DNA of 64,000 bases from the NCBI RefSeq assembly GCF_000735435.1, contig NZ_JMPP01000003.1:88539-152538 (forward strand). The letters run 5' to 3'. A program made the position numbers and the translations under genes. The notes under the pieces were generated by a model that ran no database searches, was not told where the DNA came from, and was given only the letters and a program-made list of their open reading frames with translations. The stretch is from Klebsiella planticola ATCC 33531 (GTDB lineage: Bacteria; Pseudomonadota; Gammaproteobacteria; Enterobacterales; Enterobacteriaceae). This document shows positions 10,035 through 17,861 of this stretch, one piece after another (the first letter of the stretch is position 1; each line of letters opens with the position of its first letter).

Positions 10035-11066
10035 TCACTCGCCCGGAGCGTTAACCCTGTGCCGAAAACCACAGGATTCGCGGACCACCAGCGCCGGCGG
10101 CAAAATAATGCGTTTCGGCGGTTCATCATTGCCCTGAATGCGGCTATACAGCAGTTCGCCAGCTTTGCGGCCAATCTCCTTCGCCGCCACCGAAACGGTC
10201 GTCAACGCCGGCTGAACCAGCGCGGCTTCGGTAATATCGTCAAATCCCACCAGCGCAAAATCACGGCCCGGCTCACGCCCGGTTTTACGCAGCGCCTGCA
10301 TCACGCCCAGCGCGACAATGTCCTGGTAACAAACTGCGGCCGTGATTTGCGGATAGCGGGTCAGCAGCGCTTCGGCCACTTTCGCGCCGTCGATCTGGCT
10401 GGCCTGGGCCGTGACGATCCACTCCGGCCGCGGCGAGAGCCCGCTCTCGAGGAGCGTACTGGTGAATCCGCCAATACGCTGTGCCCGAGTACCAGAACTC
10501 AGGCTGCCGCCGATAAAGGCAATCTGTCGGTGGCCCATTTTCAGCAAGTGCGCCGTGGCCATCTGCGTGCCGAGAAAGTTATCGGTACCGACAAAATCAA
10601 AATCCGGATCGCTGAGCGGGCGCACCACCATAATGGCGGGAATATTGCGTCTTTTCAGCGCATCAAAAAATGAGGCCGGCGTTTCCCGCGCCGCGCACAG
10701 CACCATGCCGCAGGCGCTATTGCGCATCAGCGAGTCGACAAACTTTTGCTGCCGCTCGCCTGACTCTTCGCTGTTTGCCAGGAATAACAGCAAATCATGC
10801 CGCTCCATTTCATGGCTTAAGCCTGCCGTCATCTCACCGTAAAACGGGTTGGTGATGTCATGCAGCAGCAGTCCAACCTGGTTGCTGCTGCGATTACGCA
10901 GATTGGCGGCGGTCTGATTGTAGACATAGCCAGTTTCATCCAGCGCCTTCAGCACTCGTTCGCGCGTAGCTTGCGAAATCCGCCCGCGGTTACGCAATAC
11001 CATCGAAACGGTGGCCGTAGATACTCCTGCCCGTTCAGCCACCTGTGCCAGCGTCACTGTTGTCAT
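10035..11066 (-). CDS. LacI-family regulator (MalI-like) of the adjacent PTS operon
   Basis: A 343-residue LacI-type repressor. The helix-turn-helix is at about residues 4-24 (TLAQVAERAGVSTATVSMVL) and the hinge at YNQTAANLRNRSSNQVG, followed by the two-lobed sensor domain. It looks most like MalI by eye. It is divergent from the isomerase/PTS operon. Three palindromes of the GGTTAATCGATTAACC type lie in the gap between them, one of them 25-40 bp before its own start, so autoregulation is likely. A fourth copy precedes the cupin isomerase genes at 17020. The regulator-operator pairing is inferred from this distribution; the inducer is unknown. Confidence 0.88.
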   Translation of the reverse strand: MTTVTLAQVAERAGVSTATVSMVLRNRGRISQATRERVLKALDETGYVYNQTAANLRNRSSNQVGLLLHDITNPFYGEMTAGLSHEMERHDLLLFLANSEESGERQQKFVDSLMRNSACGMVLCAARETPASFFDALKRRNIPAIMVVRPLSDPDFDFVGTDNFLGTQMATAHLLKMGHRQIAFIGGSLSSGTRAQRIGGFTSTLLESGLSPRPEWIVTAQASQIDGAKVAEALLTRYPQITAAVCYQDIVALGVMQALRKTGREPGRDFALVGFDDITEAALVQPALTTVSVAAKEIGRKAGELLYSRIQGNDEPPKRIILPPALVVRESCGFRHRVNAPGE

Positions 11067-11090
11067 GATCTCTCCCGTTCGTTTACCGAA

Positions 11091-11106
11091 GGTTAATCGA
11101 ATAACC
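11091..11106. promoter_or_regulatory. operator copy 1 (LacI-type), next to the regulator gene
   Basis: GGTTAATCGAATAACC is a near-perfect palindrome with a central TCGA, 25-40 bp upstream of the LacI-type gene start. It belongs to a set of four related sites in this region. Confidence 0.75.
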
Positions 11107-11125
11107 TAAAAATTGCATTTTTCCT

Positions 11126-11141
11126 TGTGACAGGACTCACA
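11126..11141. promoter_or_regulatory. CRP-binding site candidate in the PTS promoter region
   Basis: TGTGACAGGACTCACA matches both CRP half-sites (TGTGA-N6-TCACA) perfectly. It lies between operator copies 1 and 2 in the divergent promoter, 115-130 bp before the first operon gene, suggesting catabolite activation. Confidence 0.75.
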
Positions 11142-11180
11142 ATAACGCCCATTTTGTCGCTTTACTTGCGCATTATGGCG

Positions 11181-11197
11181 GGTTAATCGCGTTAACC
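11181..11197. promoter_or_regulatory. operator copy 2 (LacI-type), 17-bp variant
   Basis: GGTTAATCGCGTTAACC has perfect GGTTAA/TTAACC half-sites spaced by 5 bp instead of 4. It is 59-75 bp upstream of the isomerase-like gene. Confidence 0.7.
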
Positions 11198-11212
11198 ACA
11201 CTATCAAAATAA

Positions 11213-11228
11213 GGTTAATCGATTAATC
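11213..11228. promoter_or_regulatory. operator copy 3 (LacI-type), close to the PTS operon start
   Basis: GGTTAATCGATTAATC differs from the perfect palindrome at one base. It ends 27 bp before the first gene of the operon, a position suited to repression. Confidence 0.75.
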
Positions 11229-11255
11229 TTTATTTAGCCAATACGGAGACAGATA

Positions 11256-13001
11256 ATGCAAACGACCTATGATAAATTCCCTGAAGTGACGGTTCAGGGT
11301 TATGACGACCAGGCCTGGCAGGGCTGGGAATCCCTCTCTGCGACGCTTCGCCTCAGGGCTTCAGCCGCCTCCAGAACCGTGCTGGTTGTGGACTGCTATC
11401 CCGGCGTCCGGCTTGACGAACTGGAGCAGCGACTGCTGCCGTCGCTGAACGCTACGCGGGTGCTGAACGTCGAATCCGCCCGCCGCGATGAACAGGCGCT
11501 CCACGATTTGCTGGCGCGTAACCTGACCGACGACCGTGTTTTTGGGGTCCTCTCCTGTCATCATCTGGAAGAGTTTTTTAACGCCGACAAGTTACATCAG
11601 CTGCGCCAGCAGGTCGATGCCGTGACCGAAGGCCTCATCGTTATTTATGGTCCCGGCGCCGCGCTCGTTCATCCGGGCGATGTGCTGGTCTATGCCGATA
11701 TGCCGCGCTGGGAAATTCAGCAGCGCATGCGCCATGACGGCCTCGGGAACTGGGGGGCGGACAACCAGGACGAGGACATCCTCCGTCGCTATAAGCGCGC
11801 CTTTTTTATCGAATGGCGCGTCTTCGATCGCCACAAAACGCCGCTGCTCAAACGCGCCGACTATCTGCTCGATACCACGCAAAAAGAGGCGCCGACGCTG
11901 GTCAGCGGCGAAGCGCTGCGCGCCGCCCTCCAGCAAACCACCACCCGTCCGTTCCGCGTCGCCCCGTTCTTCGATCCCGGCATCTGGGGCGGCCAGTGGA
12001 TGAAACAGCAATTCGATCTCGATCCCGCCGCGCCCAATTACGCATGGTGTTTTGATTGCGTGCCCGAGGAAAACAGCCTGTTACTGCGCTTTGGTCAGGT
12101 GCGGATCGAGATCCCCTCACAAAACCTGGTTTTACTTCATCCTCGCGCGCTGCTTGGCGAGAAGGTTCACGCCCGGTTTGGCGCTGAATTTCCCATCCGC
12201 TTTGATTTTCTCGACACCATCGGCGGCCAGAACCTGAGCTTCCAGGTTCATCCCGTCACCGAGTACATCCAGCAGCAGTTTGGTATGCACTACACCCAGG
12301 ATGAAAGTTATTACATTCTCGAAGCGGAACCGCAGGCGGTGGTCTATCTGGGAACCAAAACCGGAACCGAACCGCAGGCGATGCTGGACGATCTTAAGGC
12401 CGCGGCCCGCGGGGAAAAAACCTTCGACGATGCCCGCTTTGTTAACCAGATCCCGGCCCGTAAGCACGATCACTTCCTGATCCCTGCCGGCACGGTTCAC
12501 TGCTCGGGCAGCGGCACGATGGTCCTCGAAATCAGCGCCACGCCGTACATTTTTACCTTCAAGCTGTGGGACTGGGGACGTTTAGGTTTAGATGGCCTGC
12601 CGCGCCCCGTCCATCTGGAGCACGGTGAGCAGGTTATCGACTGGCAGCGTGACACCCGCTGGGTTGCCGACAACCTGGTAAACCAGGTCGAACCAGTGGC
12701 CGAAGGCGAAGGCTGGCGTGAAGAACGGACCGGGATGCACGAGCGTGAATTTATCGAAACCCGCCGCCACTGGTTCACCGCGCCGGTGACTCATCATACT
12801 CAGGGCGGGGTGAACGTTCTCAACCTGGTCGAAGGTGATGAGGCCATCGTTGACAGCCCGAGCGGCGCCTTCGCGCCTTTCGTCGTCCACTATGCCGAGA
12901 CCTTTATTATTCCCGCCGCAGTGGGCGAGTATCGTATTTCACCGTCGGGCAAAGGCACAGGACAGCCGCTCGCCACCATTAAAGCCTGGGTAAGAGGATA
13001 A
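11256..13001 (+). CDS. class I mannose-6-phosphate-isomerase-like protein with an extra N-terminal domain
   Basis: A 581-residue protein. Residues from about 230 on resemble type I phosphomannose isomerase: the entry motif FFDPGIWGGQWMK (238-250), then the likely metal ligands Gln330 and His332 (LSFQVHP), Glu350 (QDESYYI) and His415 (IPAGTVHC). The first ~210 residues look like a nucleoside-kinase-type fold (VLVVDCYPG near 42-50, later YADMPRWEIQQRM and RRYKRAFFIEWRVF) but lack a Walker A P-loop, so they are probably not catalytic. It is the first gene of the operon, 4 bp before EIIA. Isomerisation of the sugar phosphate brought in by the PTS is the likely role; the substrate is not known. 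Confidence 0.85.
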   Translation: MQTTYDKFPEVTVQGYDDQAWQGWESLSATLRLRASAASRTVLVVDCYPGVRLDELEQRLLPSLNATRVLNVESARRDEQALHDLLARNLTDDRVFGVLSCHHLEEFFNADKLHQLRQQVDAVTEGLIVIYGPGAALVHPGDVLVYADMPRWEIQQRMRHDGLGNWGADNQDEDILRRYKRAFFIEWRVFDRHKTPLLKRADYLLDTTQKEAPTLVSGEALRAALQQTTTRPFRVAPFFDPGIWGGQWMKQQFDLDPAAPNYAWCFDCVPEENSLLLRFGQVRIEIPSQNLVLLHPRALLGEKVHARFGAEFPIRFDFLDTIGGQNLSFQVHPVTEYIQQQFGMHYTQDESYYILEAEPQAVVYLGTKTGTEPQAMLDDLKAAARGEKTFDDARFVNQIPARKHDHFLIPAGTVHCSGSGTMVLEISATPYIFTFKLWDWGRLGLDGLPRPVHLEHGEQVIDWQRDTRWVADNLVNQVEPVAEGEGWREERTGMHEREFIETRRHWFTAPVTHHTQGGVNVLNLVEGDEAIVDSPSGAFAPFVVHYAETFIIPAAVGEYRISPSGKGTGQPLATIKAWVRG

Positions 13002-13005
13002 GCGC

Positions 13006-13434
13006 ATGATCAACGTAATAGTTGCCACCCACGGCCCGCTGGCGAACGCCCTGCTTGCAAGCGGCCGCATGGTTTACGGCGAATTACCACATGTTTTCGC
13101 CGTGACGCTCGACGAGCAGGCTGGCATTGAAGGCTTCAGACAGGATTTCGCCCGCACGCTGGCCAGCGCCGGGCAAAACGCCGATGGCGTGCTGGTGCTG
13201 TGCGATATGCAAAGCGGTACGCCGTGGAACATCGCCTGCCAGCACGCGTTTTCCACTCAGACGATCCCCCCGGTCGCCGTCGTGGCGGGGGTCAATTTCC
13301 CGATGCTGCTGCAAAGCGACGAGATTCACCATTTAACGGATGTGCACGATGCTGCCGCACAGCTGCTGGCGTTAACCGTACCGACACTGGTCATGGCCGC
13401 CCCGACGATATCCGTTCAGTCCGATGATTTTTAA
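13006..13434 (+). CDS. PTS mannose-family EIIA component
   Basis: A 142-residue EIIA of the mannose (Man) family. The phosphate-accepting His9 is in VATHGPLA at the N-terminus, and the downstream DMQSGTPWN block matches the family. It takes phosphate from HPr and passes it to EIIB at His14 of the next gene. It lies 4 bp after the isomerase-like gene and 11 bp before EIIB. Here EIIA and EIIB are separate proteins, unlike the fused ManX of E. coli. Confidence 0.92.
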   Translation: MINVIVATHGPLANALLASGRMVYGELPHVFAVTLDEQAGIEGFRQDFARTLASAGQNADGVLVLCDMQSGTPWNIACQHAFSTQTIPPVAVVAGVNFPMLLQSDEIHHLTDVHDAAAQLLALTVPTLVMAAPTISVQSDDF

Positions 13435-13445
13435 AGGAAACCGCT

Positions 13446-13940
13446 ATGAGTATCTCTTTTGTACGTATCGACGACCGCGTTATTCATGGGCAGCTCGTGA
13501 CACGCTGGGCCAAAGAGCTGCCCTGCGATGGTATCGTCGCCATTGACGACGCCGTCGCGGCCGATCCGCTGCTCTCATCAGTGATGAAAGGCGCGGTCCA
13601 GGACACCAAAGTCTGGCTGTTCGATACCGCGACAGCTATCGAAAAATTGCCCAAAGTGATCGCCAGCGATAAGCGTTACTTCGTGATCGGCAAATCCCCC
13701 GTTACGCTCCAGCGCATCGAAGAAGCCGGTATCAGCCTGAAAAATGCCAACGGCAAAATTAACGTTGGTCCAATGAGCGCCCGCGCCGATACCCGAACCA
13801 TTGGCCCGAATCAATCGGTCAACGCGGAGGAGATAGCCGCCTTTGACTGGCTGGCGCAGCACGGACATCTTGTTGAGTTCCGCCTGGTCCCGGATGCCGG
13901 CTGTTACAGCTGGCAGGACGCCCGGCAGAAGCTGAAATAA
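13446..13940 (+). CDS. PTS mannose-family EIIB component
   Basis: A 164-residue EIIB of the Man family. The active His14 is in the signature RIDDRVIHGQLVTRW near the N-terminus. It carries the phosphate from EIIA to the sugar as it crosses the EIIC-EIID complex. It lies 11 bp after the EIIA gene and 7 bp before the EIIC gene. The Man family includes transporters for mannose, sorbose, N-acetylgalactosamine and Amadori compounds, so the substrate is not fixed by family. Confidence 0.94.
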   Translation: MSISFVRIDDRVIHGQLVTRWAKELPCDGIVAIDDAVAADPLLSSVMKGAVQDTKVWLFDTATAIEKLPKVIASDKRYFVIGKSPVTLQRIEEAGISLKNANGKINVGPMSARADTRTIGPNQSVNAEEIAAFDWLAQHGHLVEFRLVPDAGCYSWQDARQKLK

Positions 13941-13947
13941 GGAGCGG

Positions 13948-14748
13948 ATGATGATTATCGAAGCGACATTGATAGGCTTTCTTTGCTATCTGGGCGCCCT
14001 CAGTAGCCCCTGGCTTTTAGGGCTGACCGGCGGCTGGTATCTGATCACCCGGCCGCTGGTTTCCGGCATGCTGGTCGGGCTTATTCTCGGCGATGTGAAA
14101 ACCGGCATTATGATCGGCGTGGCGGTCCAGGCCGTCTATATCGCCATGGTGACACCGGGTGGGTCGATGCCGGCCGACCTTAACTTTGTCGCTTACCCGG
14201 CCATCGCCCTCGGGATCCTGTCAGGAAAAGGGCCGGAAGTGGCGGTAGCGCTGGCGGCCACCATCGGTATCGCCGGGACCATTCTGTTTAACGCCATGAT
14301 GGTGCTGAACTCTTTCTGGAACCATCGGGCCGATGTTGCGCTGGATCGTGGCGACGAACGCGGAATTTATCTCAACAGCGCCATCTGGCCCCAGGCCACG
14401 AACTTCGTTTTACGCTTCGTACCGACTTTTATCGCCGTCTATTTCGGTGCGCAGTACATCAGTAGTTTTATGGACAGTTTGCCCAAAATCATTCTGTCGA
14501 CGATGAATGTGCTGGGCGGCATTCTGCCTGCGGTGGGGATCGCTATCCTGCTCAAACAGATCATTAAAAACTACACCATGCTGATCTATTTTCTCGTCGG
14601 TTTCGTCTGCATCGTCTTTTTAAAGCTCAATATGGTCGCGCTGGTGATCGTGGGCTCGCTGCTGGCGCTAATCCATTACAACTACAAACCGGAGCCGCAG
14701 CAGAGCACTGGCGCAAAACCGGTCGTCGATGATGAGGATGAATTCTGA
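13948..14748 (+). CDS. PTS mannose-family EIIC component
   Basis: A 266-residue integral membrane protein with several hydrophobic helices (for example at residues 2-25, 35-60, 85-110 and 180-240) and the Man-family EIIC motif GDVKTGIMIGVAVQAVYI near residues 47-65. Together with EIID it forms the sugar channel. Its stop overlaps the EIID start by one base (TGATG), so the two are translationally coupled. Confidence 0.93.
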   Translation: MMIIEATLIGFLCYLGALSSPWLLGLTGGWYLITRPLVSGMLVGLILGDVKTGIMIGVAVQAVYIAMVTPGGSMPADLNFVAYPAIALGILSGKGPEVAVALAATIGIAGTILFNAMMVLNSFWNHRADVALDRGDERGIYLNSAIWPQATNFVLRFVPTFIAVYFGAQYISSFMDSLPKIILSTMNVLGGILPAVGIAILLKQIIKNYTMLIYFLVGFVCIVFLKLNMVALVIVGSLLALIHYNYKPEPQQSTGAKPVVDDEDEF

Positions 14749-15566
14749 TGGAAGAACGTACCCTGACCCGCAAAGACCTGCGCCGCTGCTGGCGCGCGTG
14801 GATGATGCACAACCTTTCCTCAATGAGCTTTGAACGCCTGGAATCCTTCGGCTTTTGCCTGAGCATGCTGCCGGTGGCGAAAAAACTCTATCCCGATGCC
14901 GCCCAGCGCACCGAAATGCTGCGCCGTCACGCATCGTTCTATAACACCGAGCCGCAGATCGGCGCGATCGTCAACGGTATGGCGCTGGGGCTGGAGGAGA
15001 AAAAAGCCAACGGCGAACCGATCGATGGTGAAACGATCAACACCCTGAAAGTCGGCCTGATGGGGCCGATCGCCGGGATCGGTGATTCAATGATCCCCGG
15101 CATGCTTATCCCGATTTTGCTGAGTATCGGTATGGCGCTGGCGGCCGGCGGCAGCATTCTCGGGCCGCTGTTCTATACCGTCGCCTGGCTGGGCATCATT
15201 ATTCCCGGCTCGTGGTTTCTGTTTCTCAAAGGTTACAAAATGGGTTCCGGATCGGTAGAGATGCTGGTCAGCAGTCAGTCTACTCGCCTGCGTGAAGCCT
15301 TATCGCTACTGGGTGTTTTCGTCATGGGCGGCGTTGCGGCAAGCTACGTTAAACTCGCAACCGGGCTGGAATTCGTCACCAAAGACGGGGTCAATATTCA
15401 CGTTCAGCAGATGCTGGATGGCATCTTCCCGCAGCTGCTGCCGCTGGTGGTGGTGCTGGGGACGTGGTATTTGATGGCCAAACGCGGGGTTTCACCGGTA
15501 AAAGCGATGGTGCTGCTGCTGGTACTGGCCGCACTCGGCGTGGTGAGCGGTCTGTTTGCCGGCTGA
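14748..15566 (+). CDS. PTS mannose-family EIID component
   Basis: A 272-residue EIID. The N-terminus LTRKDLRRCWRAWMM and the motif SFERLESFGFC are typical, followed by the conserved GLMGPIAGIGDSMIPGMLIP stretch near residues 103-122 and C-terminal membrane helices. EIID exists only in Man-family PTS. It is the last gene of the operon. A GC-rich hairpin (15588-15617) and a terminator of the convergent cupin genes follow it. Confidence 0.95.
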   Translation: MEERTLTRKDLRRCWRAWMMHNLSSMSFERLESFGFCLSMLPVAKKLYPDAAQRTEMLRRHASFYNTEPQIGAIVNGMALGLEEKKANGEPIDGETINTLKVGLMGPIAGIGDSMIPGMLIPILLSIGMALAAGGSILGPLFYTVAWLGIIIPGSWFLFLKGYKMGSGSVEMLVSSQSTRLREALSLLGVFVMGGVAASYVKLATGLEFVTKDGVNIHVQQMLDGIFPQLLPLVVVLGTWYLMAKRGVSPVKAMVLLLVLAALGVVSGLFAG

Positions 15567-15587
15567 TATCGGATGGTGTTGTGAAAA

Positions 15588-15617
15588 CGCCCCGCTCGCG
15601 TCGCGCAGAGCGGGGCG
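15588..15617 (+). terminator. GC-rich hairpin after the PTS operon
   Basis: CGCCCCGCTC and GAGCGGGGCG are exact inverted repeats with a 10-nt loop, 20 bp past the EIID stop. No T-tract follows, so it may be a 3' stabilising hairpin or a weak terminator. Confidence 0.5.
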
Positions 15618-15651
15618 AACGCAGCGGATCGCGTGAAGATCCGCCCAACGT

Positions 15652-15678
15652 CAAAAAAACCGGGGCTATGCCCCGGTT
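15652..15678 (-). terminator. rho-independent terminator of the cupin isomerase genes
   Basis: On the reverse strand ACCGGGGC and GCCCCGGT pair around ATA, followed by seven T in total. It directly follows the stop of the gene ending at 15682. Confidence 0.88.
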
Positions 15679-15681
15679 GTG

Positions 15682-16464
15682 CTATGGATGGAAATTCCGC
15701 CATAGTTCCGCCGTCTTATCCGGACGGGAGATAAACTGGAAGCGGGCAGGATCGTCAATAAACTGCTGATAAACTGGCGCGGAGGTAATGCCAAACTCCG
15801 TATACTGCCGGGGGGTAATAGCCTGCAACCGCCCGGGAATATAGTGCGAATTATGCAACCAGATAATCTGTTCATCCTGCAGCAGCGGATACCAGGCCAG
15901 CCCTTTTCGGGCGCGCACGGCATCATATTCAAAACCGTACTCGCGATCGCACCATGCGCCAAAAGTTAAGGGTTCATCCTGGCTCGCCGAAATGGTGGCA
16001 TGCCCCCAGCCGGGCGGTACCAGTACCTTTTCTCCCGGCCCGGCGATGACCGCAAAGCAGCGTCCGGGGTCGTCCTCCACGTACTCTTGCATGTAGATAA
16101 TGGCTTTCCCCTGCCAGATTTCATACAGCTCCGGCGGCGACCAGCCGCTGTGCTGGCTGATGCGATGGACATGTCCCTGACTGCGAATCGGTTCTTCCCC
16201 CAGTCGCCCGGCGGCATAGGTCACCACGCCAAACAGCAGCATCCGTTTTTTCAGCTCTTCACGATCCTGCATCCGCGCCACATCCATGGCGATGGCATAC
16301 ACCTCCTCCGGCCCTTCACAGTGGGGATCGCGCAGAGAAGCGCGAATCTGATCGAGACGACGGATTTCCGGCATCGGTCCGGTGACATCATTGCCGTAGC
16401 TAAAACCCAGCGGCCGCTGATGAATCGCCATATCCAGCCCGTAACAACCGTCAGATTTCGCCAT
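15682..16464 (-). CDS. cupin-type glucose-6-phosphate-isomerase-like protein (260 aa)
   Basis: A 260-residue protein with the archaeal-type (cupin) phosphoglucose isomerase domain in its middle: IRSQGHVHRI gives the His-x-His metal pair, PPELYEIWQG the Glu, and VPPGWGHATI the last His. This family is unrelated in fold to the classical Pgi and isomerises aldose and ketose 6-phosphates. The start at 16464 (MAKSDGCYG) overlaps the end of the upstream cupin gene by 14 bp, so they are cotranscribed. The N-terminal ~80 and C-terminal ~90 residues extend beyond the minimal domain. Its natural substrate here is not known. Confidence 0.85.
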   Translation of the reverse strand: MAKSDGCYGLDMAIHQRPLGFSYGNDVTGPMPEIRRLDQIRASLRDPHCEGPEEVYAIAMDVARMQDREELKKRMLLFGVVTYAAGRLGEEPIRSQGHVHRISQHSGWSPPELYEIWQGKAIIYMQEYVEDDPGRCFAVIAGPGEKVLVPPGWGHATISASQDEPLTFGAWCDREYGFEYDAVRARKGLAWYPLLQDEQIIWLHNSHYIPGRLQAITPRQYTEFGITSAPVYQQFIDDPARFQFISRPDKTAELWRNFHP

Positions 16465-17020
16465 TCTGCACCGCCTTGACCTGGAGAGTCCGATTCTCTT
16501 CAAAGACCCGCAGCGCAAAGCCGTTTGCCAGCGCAGCGTAATCGTGTCCCGCCACGCCGGGCCAGACCGCCAGCGCGGAAAGCGTATCGCCACCGGTATT
16601 AATCAACCGGTGCGCGGTAAACCCCGGAATAATATGTACTGACCCGGCAAAAACCTGCTCAAAGCGCGCTTGTCCTTGCTCATCTTGCAGCAGCAGTAAA
16701 CCACTCCCGCGCAGACCAAAGTAGACTTCGCCTTGTTCACGACGGGCATGGAAATGCCCGCGGGTCATAAAATACTCGTTGCCCACCTTCCCGGGATAAA
16801 GATGGGTGACGCCGGTATACAGCGCCCCTTCCGCTGAAGAGGTATCAAGCATTTCCACATCATAAACGACCAGCTCGCCCACCATTCCCTGACGCGCGCG
16901 CTCATCGGCGAATACCCGCGCAAGATCCGCAATGCGCGTTGATTTACGTAACAACGGGCCATCGGCAAGTGCGCCGCTGGCCCAGACCACCTGCGGTGGC
17001 TGAATAAAGGAAGGATTCAT
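16451..17020 (-). CDS. cupin-type glucose-6-phosphate-isomerase-like protein (189 aa)
   Basis: A 189-residue protein close in size to the archaeal cupin phosphoglucose isomerases. The signature TRGHFHARREQGEVYFGL carries the His-x-His and Glu metal ligands, and IIPGFTAHRLINTG the final His; the upstream THLYPGKVGNEYFMT block also fits. It is the first gene of a two-gene unit with the 260-residue paralog. A copy of the LacI-type operator (17063-17078) and a CRP-like site (17099-17114) lie upstream, which ties it to the mannose-family PTS operon that converges on it. Confidence 0.88.
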   Translation of the reverse strand: MNPSFIQPPQVVWASGALADGPLLRKSTRIADLARVFADERARQGMVGELVVYDVEMLDTSSAEGALYTGVTHLYPGKVGNEYFMTRGHFHARREQGEVYFGLRGSGLLLLQDEQGQARFEQVFAGSVHIIPGFTAHRLINTGGDTLSALAVWPGVAGHDYAALANGFALRVFEENRTLQVKAVQNGEI

Positions 17021-17062
17021 ATTTGTCTCCGGCCCGAGGAGAACAACAGGATCAGATTAGCA

Positions 17063-17078
17063 GATTAATCGATTAACC
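17063..17078. promoter_or_regulatory. operator copy 4 (LacI-type), before the cupin isomerase pair
   Basis: GATTAATCGATTAACC is the same 16-bp palindrome as operator copy 3, read in the opposite orientation. It ends 43 bp before the 189-residue cupin gene start (17020), about 6 kb from the other three copies. Confidence 0.75.
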
Positions 17079-17098
17079 TCAGAGGGGCCGGGTGACTT

Positions 17099-17114
17099 TG
17101 TAACTGATATCACA
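17099..17114. promoter_or_regulatory. CRP-binding site candidate before the cupin isomerase pair
   Basis: On the reverse strand TGTGATATCAGTTACA has a perfect TGTGA half-site and four of five bases in the other. It lies just upstream of operator copy 4, repeating the CRP-plus-operator arrangement of the PTS promoter. Confidence 0.6.
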
Positions 17115-17137
17115 CAAAAGTTCGGCAGCGTCGCCGC

Positions 17138-17767
17138 TCACTCCAGCGTATAACTTACGATCAGCTGGCCTTTTTTGATTTTCACCTGGGTGATCGTCAC
17201 CACACCCAGCTCAGACAGGCTGGCAACATGCGTTCCGCCGCAGGGATAGGCCGGTAATGGACCAAACCTGACCTGCCGCAGCCCATCCTCATAAGCCAGA
17301 TGCCGCGGCAGATTTTCCGCTTGCCAGCCCGCGATCGTCGCCAGAAGCGCGCTGGCCTCCGGCACGATGGCGGGCGCGGTGGCGGTGAAAGTTATCCGCC
17401 CTTCTCCAGGCCAGTGGTGCGCTTTGATGGGATGCCAGCCGGCGCCTTCGCCCGCCAGGCCGATCAGATGTCCCGCAGAGTGCAGCCGCGAATGCAGACG
17501 CCGGGCAGCGTCATCCACCCGAATCGTCACCTCTCCAGGCGGCAGCGGTTGTGCGACAATGTGCATGACGCTGTCGCCTCGCGCCACCACGCCTTCAACG
17601 GCAATACCGTCAATCCAGCCGCGGTCGGCCGGTTGCCCGCCGCCCTGCGGGTGAAACAGGGTCTGGTCCAGCTCAATGGCATAGCGGCCGTCGGCTTCGG
17701 CCAGGCAGCTCAGTACCCGCGCGCGGCCTTCGGTCGCATCGCTGGTGTAATAAAGACGTTCAGTCAT
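17138..17767 (-). CDS. stand-alone alanyl-tRNA editing protein, AlaX-like
   Basis: A 209-residue protein equivalent to the editing domain of alanyl-tRNA synthetase. The zinc/active-site motifs are HSAGH (His96, His100) and CGGTH (Cys176, His180), and the N-terminal FHPQGGGQPAD motif is typical. Such proteins hydrolyse Ser- or Gly-mischarged tRNA-Ala in trans. The start MTERLYYT at 17767 is chosen because GAGG lies 8 nt upstream and it gives the standard N-terminus. It is transcribed divergently from a LysR-type regulator 94 bp away, which may control it. It is accessory relative to the E. coli gene order. Confidence 0.9.
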   Translation of the reverse strand: MTERLYYTSDATEGRARVLSCLAEADGRYAIELDQTLFHPQGGGQPADRGWIDGIAVEGVVARGDSVMHIVAQPLPPGEVTIRVDDAARRLHSRLHSAGHLIGLAGEGAGWHPIKAHHWPGEGRITFTATAPAIVPEASALLATIAGWQAENLPRHLAYEDGLRQVRFGPLPAYPCGGTHVASLSELGVVTITQVKIKKGQLIVSYTLE

Positions 17768-17861
17768 GGGGTTGTCCTCTTCTCTGTCAGGACAGTATAT
17801 TGATATTACGCATGGCGATAATCCCGTCATCCATCAATGCACTTTTGCTTCATGGGCACAA

